From UTCHB3 sp964431385 (GTDB taxonomy: Bacteria > Bacteroidota > Ignavibacteria > Ignavibacteriales > Ignavibacteriaceae): a DNA stretch of 34,123 bases. The notes below the pieces were generated by a model that worked only from the letters and a program-made list of their open reading frames with translations, did no database searches and had not been told where the DNA came from. A program made the position numbers and the translations under genes. Positions 23,571-32,403 of the stretch are shown here, one piece after another (position 1 is the stretch's first letter; every line of letters begins with the position of its first letter). The stretch lies in assembly GCA_964431385.1 (NCBI GenBank), contig CAYSJM010000034.1:1-34123 (forward strand), in the 5' to 3' direction.

Positions 23571-24698
23571 TTAGTTGCTTCTTGCTCTTTTTATAAGGAT
23601 ATTGTACATGGCTGACATCAGATAGCGAAAATCTGTTATCAGACCATATTTCTCATATTCACGAAGATATCTTTTTTCAGATTCGATGATCTCTTCGAGT
23701 GTGGAGGGTAAATCGGCATAAAACGGAGGGAGAAGACCCGGTTTGTGTTTAAGCCGCATTTCCCTTAATTCATCGTCATACAATCCGAGGTAGTGTGTGC
23801 TCAAGGGTCGCACACCAACAAGTTTCAGCTCACCTTTGAAGAAGTTGATGAACATGGGGAGTTCATCTATCCAGAGTTTCCTCATTATTCTTCCCCAGTA
23901 GGTTACCCTAAAGTCATCCTTTATCTTGCCACCATCCTGAAGGCTGTTTTTTTCATAAACATACCGTTGCAGATACTCCGAATATGGGTGCATGGTACGA
24001 AACTTGTAAACATAGATAATCTTACCGTGTTTACCAATCCTTCTCATCCTGAAAAGTGGACCGTATGAAGGCTCTTCATTGTATTCGGGATCTGAAATCT
24101 TTTTTACTGCAAAGTAGGTCTGGTCTTCAAATGCTTTGTATTCGACTATTTCGAAGCCACAAGAAACCAATCTGCCCAACACTTCCGTTAACGAATAAAC
24201 TCTGTTGGACCCGCCGGTCAGGAAGAAATAGATTTTGCGCGTTAGCTTCATTTTTGGGAAGACACGATGAAACATAAAATCTACAAAATAAACAGGAGCA
24301 GCAAGCCACTTTTCATATTTGCTGAATATTCTGCGGCGTCTCTGACCAAATGTCTCAAAGGTGCCCACAAAAACGCCGTTTTCGGGTAATTTCCTGTTAA
24401 CTGCCTCAAAAAACTTATTCAAATAACGAATGTGGTTTAGCGATCTGATGTTAACAAAATCGAAAACTTCATCATCGGGGAGGGATTCAACATTAAACTT
24501 GGATGAGGTATGGAGAACTTTGGTTTCAGAGTTGTTTAATCTTACATGCTTTCTGATAAACCCGAGAGCTTTGGAACCCACAGTGCTGGCAATACGGTAG
24601 TCGAGCATCAAGCTTTCTACCGGAATGCTATCATTACCGGGGATGTGGTGATCCTCGAACGAAATTGCCGGTTTATTCATGGGGTTGTCTGAGCTCAT
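23571..24698 (-). CDS. Sugar-phosphate transferase (PglC/WcaJ type) with methyltransferase-like N-terminal domain
   Basis: The C-terminal half (about 210-375) is a bacterial sugar transferase, which moves a sugar phosphate from a nucleotide sugar to undecaprenyl phosphate to start a polysaccharide repeat. It has YKFRTMHPYSEYLQ, the catalytic Asp-Glu pair D278-E279 in RKLWIDELPMFINFFKGEL, and KLVGVRPLS. The N-terminal half (about 40-205) replaces the usual membrane helix or hairpin. It looks like the latter part of a SAM methyltransferase fold (FDFVNIRSLNHIRYLNKF, LPENGVFVGTFET, a late VYSLTEVLGRLVSCGFEIVEYK strand-helix unit) but shows no glycine-rich SAM motif. How it meets the membrane is unclear; the amphipathic stretch near 130-160 is the best candidate. 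No glycosyltransferase cluster surrounds it. Confidence 0.82.
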   Translation of the reverse strand: MSSDNPMNKPAISFEDHHIPGNDSIPVESLMLDYRIASTVGSKALGFIRKHVRLNNSETKVLHTSSKFNVESLPDDEVFDFVNIRSLNHIRYLNKFFEAVNRKLPENGVFVGTFETFGQRRRRIFSKYEKWLAAPVYFVDFMFHRVFPKMKLTRKIYFFLTGGSNRVYSLTEVLGRLVSCGFEIVEYKAFEDQTYFAVKKISDPEYNEEPSYGPLFRMRRIGKHGKIIYVYKFRTMHPYSEYLQRYVYEKNSLQDGGKIKDDFRVTYWGRIMRKLWIDELPMFINFFKGELKLVGVRPLSTHYLGLYDDELREMRLKHKPGLLPPFYADLPSTLEEIIESEKRYLREYEKYGLITDFRYLMSAMYNILIKRARSN

Positions 24699-24822
24699 CT
24701 ATTAAAGCAAACTATTAATTAAACAGGTGAAAAAATAATACGAAATTATTTATAAAAATTTGTTCCAAATCATATCTCTTATAGTTTTCAGTTCAATCGT
24801 GATATTAATCACAATCGTTGGC

Positions 24823-26169
24823 TTATTGATCCTTTTTTCTAACTTCTGATTCTTTTATCGAATATGTCCACTTCTCCACTCCCTCTTTATCAAACACGGT
24901 GCAAGTGAGAATTCGTTCTTTTTTCTTACCCGATACGGTAAATTTTGCAAAATTCCGCTCTGTTACCAGAGTTCCACTCTTCCGGAAGTAATTCTCTTCA
25001 TTAATAGCGTAATTACTCGCTCCTGCGGAAAATGTTGAAATGGTAAATTCGTGTAAAGGGTAATTTCCTTCTCTCGGCATAATATCAAGCTCGGAACTGT
25101 GCCTGTCGCCTGTAAGGAAAATCACGCCTGAAATTCCCTCATCTGCTACATGATCGAGAATCCATTTCCTCTCTTCGGGGAAAATGGCATAATTTTCAAA
25201 CTTAGCAACGGGGTTCAGGAACTGCCCGCCCATACAAATAATCTTAAAAGTGGCTTTACTCTTGACGAGAGCATCTATCAACCATTCCCGTTGAGCTTCG
25301 CCAAGTACGGTTCTTTCGCCCGTTTTACGGAAATTTGGCGTTCTGTTATATCTGTTGTCGAGAAGGAAAAAATCGACATCTGAGTAACCAAATGATGTGG
25401 TAATTCCCGGTCTTCCGTCGATTCCGTAAGTAGGATTACCCCAAAAGAGCTTAAAAACTTCGAGAGCATCCGCCTTGTTTCTCCAGCTTCTGTCGCTGTC
25501 ATCGGGTCCAAAATCGTGATCATCCCAAATGGCATAATGATGCATCGAAGCGAGCATTTGTTGCATTTCGGGGAGAGCCCGTGTATGTGAGTAACGATAA
25601 ATCATCCCATCGCGGGTATTCCACTCAGCTTCTCTTAGATAAACATTGTCCCCCAGCCAAAGCATAAAATCACCTTTGTTGGCTGCTATTTTTTCGTAAA
25701 TGCCATAGTCGCCACCATAAGGTTTTCCGGGACGATCATATTCTTCTTCATTGACATAAGCACAACTCCCCGTAATAAACGAAAAATCGGGAGCATCCTC
25801 CCGCCATTCCCACAATTTTTGAGTTTTAAATGAAAACTTCCACGGTTTTTCTACCCGTTGTCCGTTTATCAAGATGTCGTAATCGTAGGTTTTACCGGGG
25901 ATGAGCCTTTTAAGGATGAAGGAGGCAGTAAACCCCTCGGAGACATTGGTTTCTATCTCTTCAGAGCTTATTTTTTCAGAGGGATTGTCTGCAACATGAT
26001 ATAGAAGTGAGACTCGTGCGGCAGAAGTAGTCTGGAGCCAGATGAGTACTTCTCTTTTCTCGGAATAGCATGGCATCGGTCCTGAAGCAAGCAATGCCGT
26101 TTGGGCACTCGCTGCAGAATAGAAGGCAGAAAACAGAACCAATAAAAGCTTAAGACTGTGTATTTTCAT
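24823..26169 (-). CDS. PhoD-like metallophosphatase, secreted
   Basis: This is an alkaline phosphatase/phosphodiesterase of the PhoD family. The start at 26169 is chosen because it gives a signal peptide (MKIHSLKLLLVLFSAFYSAASA, cleavage before Q23); an upstream start at 26235 would place 22 polar residues ahead of it. The 448-residue protein has a fibronectin-like N-terminal domain (about 25-118) and then the catalytic domain. Metal-binding motifs are GSC at 134-136, GDN at 173-175, WDDHDFG at 215-221 and GDRH at 354-357. In the Bacillus enzyme a C-terminal helix completes the active site; here the chain ends with a beta domain instead, as in many Bacteroidota relatives. It stands alone, with 124 bases before the sugar transferase gene on the same strand. 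Confidence 0.88.
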   Translation of the reverse strand: MKIHSLKLLLVLFSAFYSAASAQTALLASGPMPCYSEKREVLIWLQTTSAARVSLLYHVADNPSEKISSEEIETNVSEGFTASFILKRLIPGKTYDYDILINGQRVEKPWKFSFKTQKLWEWREDAPDFSFITGSCAYVNEEEYDRPGKPYGGDYGIYEKIAANKGDFMLWLGDNVYLREAEWNTRDGMIYRYSHTRALPEMQQMLASMHHYAIWDDHDFGPDDSDRSWRNKADALEVFKLFWGNPTYGIDGRPGITTSFGYSDVDFFLLDNRYNRTPNFRKTGERTVLGEAQREWLIDALVKSKATFKIICMGGQFLNPVAKFENYAIFPEERKWILDHVADEGISGVIFLTGDRHSSELDIMPREGNYPLHEFTISTFSAGASNYAINEENYFRKSGTLVTERNFAKFTVSGKKKERILTCTVFDKEGVEKWTYSIKESEVRKKDQ

Positions 26170-26314
26170 GCTATTTGTGCTATCATTATTAAGAAATGAT
26201 GCTATTTTGATCAATTTTCCCGATTGGGATGCCAAATAAAAGATATTTTTTGTAATCTCGCAAATAAATAGCGGTAATAAGTATTAAAAAAACAAGATTT
26301 TACATTTTTTTTAT

Positions 26315-26344
26315 ATGAGACCTGCCTTTTTTGACAGGTCTCAT
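26315..26344 (-). terminator. Hairpin after the tal-pgi operon, possible terminator without U-tract
   Basis: A perfect 10-bp inverted repeat (26315-26324 with 26335-26344) closes a 10-base loop, 12 bases beyond the tal-pgi stop. T- and A-runs on either side can pair and lengthen the stem. No T-run follows it in the minus direction, so it may end transcription poorly or protect the 3' end of the mRNA. Confidence 0.45.
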
Positions 26345-26355
26345 CAAAAAATGGT

Positions 26356-29145
26356 TTAAATTGCCTTCTTTAAAGCCTCTAACACCTCAGCGACATCTTT
26401 GCCGCCAAAGAATGTTATTACTTTTCTACCGTTACCCGTGAGAGCAGCTCTGTCACCCATTGCCTGTGCCACAACGAGTGTACCAAATGACATAGAACCT
26501 TCAGGTTTGCCGGCTTCATCAGGTATAATTGCATCAGCGTCTATACCGGCAATCACCTGCAAAAACAGTCCGTTACCCGAATCGCCTTTGTGCAACTGAC
26601 CTGTAGAGTGAAGGAATCTTGGACCATAACCTGTGGTAACAGCAATCTGGTATTTTTGCTGGAATCTGCCTCTAATCTCTTTTAAAAGATTATCAGTTTC
26701 AGACTCAGAAGGTACAAAAGCCTGAATAGAGAGGTAACTTCTTAATTCATCACCGGGATTACCTTCATGAAGGTTTTTCATGAACTCGGCAATCGCTGTT
26801 TTAATACTCTTTGAAGCGACATCTCCAACCACTTTTACACCATCTTCCTCAAATGCTACAACGGGCTCAGGGAGTTTACCTTCTTCTTTAAATTGTTTTA
26901 GGACAGCCCTCGCCGAAACTTTGGCTGATTCAACATCGGGCTGATCAAACGGGTGAATCTGTAAACCCCAACCTGCGATGGCGGTAGCTATCTCCCATCT
27001 GAGAAATTCATATCCTATAAATGAACTGTCGGGGATGATAATCTCAACTCCGGGATGTCCCGCTGCAACGAGTGCATCAAACTTATCCTTCATTTCACCT
27101 GTTTTTTGATCGCTCAGATAAACAAAGATTCTGTCGCCGGCATAACCCGAAGGAGCAAGCACTTCTTCCCCCTCAACGGGTAAAATACCTCTTCCAATTT
27201 TTCCGGTGCTTTCTGCGATCAACTGTTCAGCCCATGGTCCAAATGATGAGAATACTCCGGGGGAGATAAAAGTCACCTTGTCATAAGCCTCTTTTGCACC
27301 CACAGCCATAAGAACACCCAATTGTGCAGGTGTACCGGCTCCTAATTTTGATTCAGCAACCATGAGGAAAGTTTTTTCGAGCAGGTCTTTGATGTTTATA
27401 CCACACAATGCTGCGGGTACCATACCAAAGAGTGAAAGTGCAGAATACCTTCCGCCGATATTTGGATCATTGATGAAAATTTTTCTGAATCCAAGCGATC
27501 TCGCCATATCCTCAAGTCCGCTGCCAGGATCAGTAATTGCGATAAACCGTTTCTTCGCAGTTTCAATTCCCGATTTTTTTACAACGGATGTGAAGAAATA
27601 CTTCATAAATGAAAGGGTCTCTACAGTTCCGCCCGATTTTGTAGAAACAATGTAAAGTGTCTTTTTATCTGCGAGTTTTCTCTCTTTTTCGAGCACAGCG
27701 GCAGGATGTGTACTATCCAAAATCTCAAGCGAGAGATATCCTTCTTTTACACCAAACATCTGACTGAATACCTCCGGTGCGAGCGAAGATCCACCCATAC
27801 CCAGCAGAAGTGCGTTTGTGAAACCTTCAGATTTTATCTCTTCTACAAAACTGTTTATCTCTTCAAGAGAATTGTAGCTGTTCTTTGGACTGTCGAGCCA
27901 GCCAAGTCTGTTCGTTATCTCAACGGGTGAATCGCTCCAAACCGTATGATCTTTCGCAAATATTCTTGCCGGCACATCTTCATCCACAAGTTTTTTCATA
28001 CCTGCGGGGAAAGAATCAGACAATACTGTGGGTGAGCAAACAAAACTGTTGCCTTCCCTCAAGATTGCAAGGGATTTTTTCTCTACAGAGCCTAAAAGTG
28101 AATCGAACGATTCGGCAAATAGTCTCACTCCATCGGTCTGAAGTTTATCTGTAATAGCAGCGAGATCGAGACCAACACCTGATAATGCAGCCACTTGAGC
28201 TTCCGCTTCTTCAACCCCTTTGTCGAGCGTAACCTCAAGTTTTCCATGGTCTAAAAATGCGTCAATCGTCGCCGGGGGCATAGTATTTACGGTCGGACTT
28301 CCAATAAGCTCATCCACATACAACACATCGGGGTATGCAGGGTTTTTAGTGCCTGTGCTTGCCCACAAAACTCTCTGTGGCATGGCACCGGCTTCCAACA
28401 GTTTTCCCCAACGCTCGCCAGAGAATAGTTTACCAAATTCCTTAAAGGCAATTTTTGCATTAGCTACCGCAATCTTCCCTTGAAGTGAAGTGTTGCCGAC
28501 TTTTTCGAGTGCGGAGTCGCAAGTTGAGTCAACACGGCTGACAAAAAATGATGCAACTGAAGCTACTTTTGATACATCTCCACCGTTGGCTTTTAATATC
28601 TCCAAACCTTCAATAAACGCAAGGGCTGTTTCGATGTAACTGTCTATCGAAAAGATAAGAGTGACATTTACGGATATTCCATGAGAAATGAGCTCTTTTA
28701 CCGCAGGAATTCCCTCTTTTGTAGCAGGAACCTTAATCATAAGATTTGGTGCGGAAACAGCTTTATGGAGCCTTAGTGCTTCTTCGATAGTCTCTTTGGT
28801 TTTGTAAGCAAGTTTTGGATTCACTTCAAGACTAACATACCCGTCTAACCCGTTTGTCCTTTTATAAACAGGAAGCATCATTGAACAGGCGGTTTTAATA
28901 TCTTTTATTGCGAGTTGCTCATAAATTTCGAGGGTTCCCGCTCCCGTTGCCAGCAATTCTTTGATTTCTGAATCGTATGCATTACTTCCGGCAATAGCTT
29001 TATCGAAGATTGTCGGATTTGAGGTGATACCCCGTAATCCGTCATCGATCATTGCGGCAAGTTTTCCGCCATTTATATAGTCGCGGCTGATAAAGTCCAA
29101 CCAAAGTGACTGCCCAAGAGCAGCAAGTTTTTCAATTTTACTCAT
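26356..29145 (-). CDS. tal-pgi: Bifunctional transaldolase/glucose-6-phosphate isomerase
   Basis: One 929-residue chain carries two enzymes of sugar phosphate metabolism. The N-terminal part (about 1-360) is transaldolase, with ITSNPTIFDKAI and the Schiff-base lysine K138 in NLMIKVPATKEG. The C-terminal part (about 375-929) is phosphoglucose isomerase, with STKSGGTVETLSF as phosphate-binding loop, NIGGRYSALSLFG, and LHSTGQLHKGDSGNGLF near the end. Such fusions are known in several bacterial groups. The ATG at 29145 is chosen over a TTG two codons earlier. It is the last gene of the operon, 18 bases after glk. The pair returns pentose phosphate products to fructose 6-phosphate and glucose 6-phosphate, so the oxidative branch can run as a cycle. 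Confidence 0.95.
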   Translation of the reverse strand: MSKIEKLAALGQSLWLDFISRDYINGGKLAAMIDDGLRGITSNPTIFDKAIAGSNAYDSEIKELLATGAGTLEIYEQLAIKDIKTACSMMLPVYKRTNGLDGYVSLEVNPKLAYKTKETIEEALRLHKAVSAPNLMIKVPATKEGIPAVKELISHGISVNVTLIFSIDSYIETALAFIEGLEILKANGGDVSKVASVASFFVSRVDSTCDSALEKVGNTSLQGKIAVANAKIAFKEFGKLFSGERWGKLLEAGAMPQRVLWASTGTKNPAYPDVLYVDELIGSPTVNTMPPATIDAFLDHGKLEVTLDKGVEEAEAQVAALSGVGLDLAAITDKLQTDGVRLFAESFDSLLGSVEKKSLAILREGNSFVCSPTVLSDSFPAGMKKLVDEDVPARIFAKDHTVWSDSPVEITNRLGWLDSPKNSYNSLEEINSFVEEIKSEGFTNALLLGMGGSSLAPEVFSQMFGVKEGYLSLEILDSTHPAAVLEKERKLADKKTLYIVSTKSGGTVETLSFMKYFFTSVVKKSGIETAKKRFIAITDPGSGLEDMARSLGFRKIFINDPNIGGRYSALSLFGMVPAALCGINIKDLLEKTFLMVAESKLGAGTPAQLGVLMAVGAKEAYDKVTFISPGVFSSFGPWAEQLIAESTGKIGRGILPVEGEEVLAPSGYAGDRIFVYLSDQKTGEMKDKFDALVAAGHPGVEIIIPDSSFIGYEFLRWEIATAIAGWGLQIHPFDQPDVESAKVSARAVLKQFKEEGKLPEPVVAFEEDGVKVVGDVASKSIKTAIAEFMKNLHEGNPGDELRSYLSIQAFVPSESETDNLLKEIRGRFQQKYQIAVTTGYGPRFLHSTGQLHKGDSGNGLFLQVIAGIDADAIIPDEAGKPEGSMSFGTLVVAQAMGDRAALTGNGRKVITFFGGKDVAEVLEALKKAI

Positions 29146-29163
29146 TTCCAATTTCCTTTTAAA

Positions 29164-30147
29164 TTATATCAATCCGGCAGCAATAAAGGCTGCACCATGA
29201 AGTCCGGCACTACTGTCTTTAATCAAATAAACAGGGGTGTTTTCAACTATATAGCTGAGTCTTCCCTTCTTTGTGTAGGTCTCGACAAAAGAACCTTCCA
29301 AAATCTTTTTGGTTATTTTTGGTGGAATACCTCCACCGAGATAAATTCCACCGGTTGCCATAAGTGTCAGAACGAGGTTTCCGGCCTGAGCACCGAGAAC
29401 TCTAATGAATATTTCGAGAGCTAAACCGGCAAGTTCATCTTTCCCCTCCATCGCAAATTTTGAAATGGTGGCTGCAAGATCCTCTGTCTCGATTTCTTTA
29501 AGAAATTCCGGAGATGGAGTAGCCAGCCTGGTATCTGTTAAAAACTTGTAGATGCCTCTTAAACCGAGTCCGGACGCAATTCTTTCAACACTAACGCGAC
29601 CGTATTCAGCTTTCATAAACTTCATCATTTCGAATTGAAGATCATCAACGGGTGCAAAATCGGCATGACTCCCCTCTGAAGGGATCACTTTATACTTGCC
29701 GTCACTAAGCGGTACAAGAAACCCCTGCCCTAATCCTGTTCCGGGTGCGAGAACGGCTTTCACCCCATACCCGTTTGTTGGTGCACCGGGATAAACGGTT
29801 AGAAGATCGTCATCGGAGAGAAATGGAACAGCAGATGCGAGTGCATAAAGATCGTTAACAAGCTTAAAATTGGGAATTCCGGTGCTTTTTGCAATTACAG
29901 CTTCATCCATTGCCCAGGTTAAGTTGGTTGAATTGCTTATTCCATCAACCACAGGACCGGGAACACCTGCACATCCCGTTTCAATTTTAAAACCTGTGTC
30001 ACCCAAAAAATGGCAAATAATATCTTCGAGACTGTTGTATTCTGATGAATTATATCGTTCCGTTTTATGAGGAGTTAGTTTTTTACCTTCTATCGAAAAA
30101 ACCGAAAGAACCGTCTTGGTTCCACCGGCATCGCATGCCAATATCAT
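29164..30147 (-). CDS. glk: Glucokinase
   Basis: This enzyme phosphorylates glucose to glucose 6-phosphate with ATP. The 327-residue protein has the phosphate-binding DAGGTKT at residues 6-12, GCAGVPGPV at 59-67, the catalytic aspartate D99 in LVNDLYAL, APGTGLGQGF, and SEGSHADFAP, all of the Glk (PF02685) type rather than the ROK type. The ATG at 30147 is chosen because GGAG lies six bases ahead; a TTG four codons earlier is inside that ribosome site. It follows pgl by 32 bases in the same operon and would feed zwf with substrate. Confidence 0.92.
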   Translation of the reverse strand: MILACDAGGTKTVLSVFSIEGKKLTPHKTERYNSSEYNSLEDIICHFLGDTGFKIETGCAGVPGPVVDGISNSTNLTWAMDEAVIAKSTGIPNFKLVNDLYALASAVPFLSDDDLLTVYPGAPTNGYGVKAVLAPGTGLGQGFLVPLSDGKYKVIPSEGSHADFAPVDDLQFEMMKFMKAEYGRVSVERIASGLGLRGIYKFLTDTRLATPSPEFLKEIETEDLAATISKFAMEGKDELAGLALEIFIRVLGAQAGNLVLTLMATGGIYLGGGIPPKITKKILEGSFVETYTKKGRLSYIVENTPVYLIKDSSAGLHGAAFIAAGLI

Positions 30148-30179
30148 TTTATTCTCCAATGAAAATTATTAATTAAGCT

Positions 30180-30896
30180 CTAAGGCAACCTGTATGCTTC
30201 GGTATCGAGATACCAGAGAACCCCTTCGAAGGAGTTTAGAACCAGACCCGCGGGATATTTCTCCCGCCCTTTCTGATTCAGTATCTGGTCGAGCACACTT
30301 TTCTTTTCTTTGCCGTGAGCCAAAAAAACTGTTGTTTTACTTTTATTTATAACTTTTCCTGTAATTGTTATTCTTCGCTGCCCCGATTCGGGATGTGTAG
30401 CCACTGCAACAATCTCCTTGCTTTGCATCAATTTGATATCCCGCGGGAAGATTGAAGCTGTATGTCCGTCTGTCCCAATTCCGAGAAGACAGATATCGAG
30501 CTGTGGCACTTCACCAAGTTCTGCTACCAATACTTCAGAATATCTCTTCACTTCCACTTCGGGAGCAGATTCACCATGAATTCTAAAGATGTTCGCTTCG
30601 GGGATTTTTAGCGGATCGAGAAACAGTTTTGCAGCATTTCCAAAATTGCTTTCAGAATCTGATGGGGGAACACATCTCTCGTCAACCCAGAAAATTTTTA
30701 TCTTATCCCAATAACCCGCATCTGCATATTCTGCTGCCAACACAGAAAAAAGAAGAGCCGGTGTACTCCCCCCTGAAAGGGCAAGCGACACTTTTTCCTT
30801 CTCCTGCAATACTTCTTTTATCGTTCTGTCTATGAAAGCGGCAGAAGCAGAGGCTGACATTTCCGGCGTCGGATAAATTCTTATCACATCTTTCAT
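30180..30896 (-). CDS. pgl: 6-phosphogluconolactonase
   Basis: This enzyme hydrolyses 6-phosphogluconolactone, the product of glucose-6-phosphate dehydrogenase. The 238-residue protein shows LSGGSTP at residues 40-46, WVDERCVPPSDSESNFGNA with the metal-independent active-site region, and GIGTDGHTASIFP, which carries the catalytic histidine. It is of the DevB/SOL (NagB-like) type. The ATG directly abuts the zwf stop (TAGATG), so the two are translationally coupled. Confidence 0.95.
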   Translation of the reverse strand: MKDVIRIYPTPEMSASASAAFIDRTIKEVLQEKEKVSLALSGGSTPALLFSVLAAEYADAGYWDKIKIFWVDERCVPPSDSESNFGNAAKLFLDPLKIPEANIFRIHGESAPEVEVKRYSEVLVAELGEVPQLDICLLGIGTDGHTASIFPRDIKLMQSKEIVAVATHPESGQRRITITGKVINKSKTTVFLAHGKEKKSVLDQILNQKGREKYPAGLVLNSFEGVLWYLDTEAYRLP

Positions 30897-32396
30897 CTAT
30901 AACTCACAATAAGTTTCATCATCTGTAAGATTTTTGCAAGGGTATCGCCATGTTTGTCCGTTTGAATGCAGAAGTGCATCCGCTTCTTCAGGACCCCATG
31001 TACCTGCCGGATAACCGTAAATCTTTATTTTATCATCTTCTTTCCACGCTTTTAAGAGTGGATCGATAAATTTCCAACACGCTTCAAGTGCATCGCCGCG
31101 GGTATAAAGGGTGGAATCTCCCATCATACAATCATATATCAACCGCTCGTAAGCCTCGGGCAATCTCCCCTCGGTCAGCGACGAATAATGAAAGTTGAGC
31201 GTCGCATTTTTTACCTGATATCCCGCTCCCGGTTGTTTGAGAGCAAATCTAAGGAGAATTCCCTCGTCAGGCTGAATACGGATGATTAACTGATTGGTGC
31301 CTGATTCATCATCAAATATACTCCTGAAGAGGCGATGAGGTGTGTTTTTAAACCTCACAACTATCTCTGTAACACGCGTCGGAAGTCGCTTACCTGTTCT
31401 GATGTAGAACGGAATTCCGCCCCATCTCCAATTATCAATATAGAATTTTAATGCTACAAATGTTTCAGTTCGTGAAAGCGGGTCAACCCCTTTTTCCTCT
31501 CTGTAGGCATGAATTGCCTCTCCCTTTATTTTGGAAGCAATATATTGCCCTCTGATTACATTTTTTCTGATATCATTATCGGAAAATGGTTTAATGGATT
31601 GAAACACTTTAACTGTCTCATTCCTTATCGAGTCGGCATCAAATCCTGCAGGCGGTTCCATGGCAGCAAGGGCAACAAGCTGAAGGAGATGGTTTTGCAC
31701 CATATCCCTTAGTGCACCTGCGGTATCATAATAACCACCTCTGTTTTCAACACCAATGTTCTCTGAAGATGTAACCTGAATATGATCGATATAATTCCGA
31801 TTCCAAAGCGGCTCAAAGATTCCGTTTGCAAATCTGAAAACAAGAATGTTTTGTGCCGTTTCCTTGCCGAGGTAGTGGTCGATTCTGTATAGCTGTTTCT
31901 CTTCGAAAAACATCAAAAGTTTTTTATTGAGTGCCTGTGCAGTTTCAAGACTGTAACCAAAAGGCTTTTCGATAACCAATTTTTTAAGTCCGCCATTTGG
32001 TTCATCATGATTCAATCCTGAGGCAGCGAGCCCTTCGGCAACAGTTTCATAAAGAAGAGGTGGCGTTGCCAGATAAAAGATGTAGTTACCCTTCACCTCA
32101 AAATCGTGATCAATTTGCCTCAGCCGCTCTCGAAGCTGGTAATAGTTCTCAGGATTTTGCGGATCTATGGAGATATAATGAAGCCGGGACAGGAACTCAC
32201 CATCGTACCCATCCCCTTTCTGAGCCATTTTCGATCGGAATTGATCATCGGTCATCGAAGTTCTGCCGGTTCCCAGAACAGCAAAATTCTTCGGTAACAA
32301 TTCCCGCTGCTTTAATGCATAAAGAGCAGGAATAAGTTTCCTCTCAGTCAGGTCACCTGAAGCACCAAAAATAACCAGAATTTGATCTGCAGGCAC
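30897..32396 (-). CDS. zwf: Glucose-6-phosphate 1-dehydrogenase
   Basis: This enzyme oxidises glucose 6-phosphate to the lactone and yields NADPH, the entry step of the oxidative pentose phosphate pathway. The 499-residue protein has the dinucleotide motif GASGDLTERKL from residue 11, EKPFG at 143-147, and the active-site signature RIDHYLGKE at 171-179 with catalytic H174 in a context typical of the family. The start is GTG at 32396, with AAGGAG ten bases ahead lying over the end of gnd. It is sandwiched between gnd and pgl with almost no spacing. Confidence 0.96.
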   Translation of the reverse strand: MPADQILVIFGASGDLTERKLIPALYALKQRELLPKNFAVLGTGRTSMTDDQFRSKMAQKGDGYDGEFLSRLHYISIDPQNPENYYQLRERLRQIDHDFEVKGNYIFYLATPPLLYETVAEGLAASGLNHDEPNGGLKKLVIEKPFGYSLETAQALNKKLLMFFEEKQLYRIDHYLGKETAQNILVFRFANGIFEPLWNRNYIDHIQVTSSENIGVENRGGYYDTAGALRDMVQNHLLQLVALAAMEPPAGFDADSIRNETVKVFQSIKPFSDNDIRKNVIRGQYIASKIKGEAIHAYREEKGVDPLSRTETFVALKFYIDNWRWGGIPFYIRTGKRLPTRVTEIVVRFKNTPHRLFRSIFDDESGTNQLIIRIQPDEGILLRFALKQPGAGYQVKNATLNFHYSSLTEGRLPEAYERLIYDCMMGDSTLYTRGDALEACWKFIDPLLKAWKEDDKIKIYGYPAGTWGPEEADALLHSNGQTWRYPCKNLTDDETYCEL

Positions 32397-32403
32397 TTCT
32401 ACA

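Noticed and set aside
23545..23575. Possible terminator between mrpG and the sugar transferase gene
   Set aside because: Only 5-bp stems (TCAGC/GCTGA and ACTAA/TTAGT) without T-runs were found, too weak to call.
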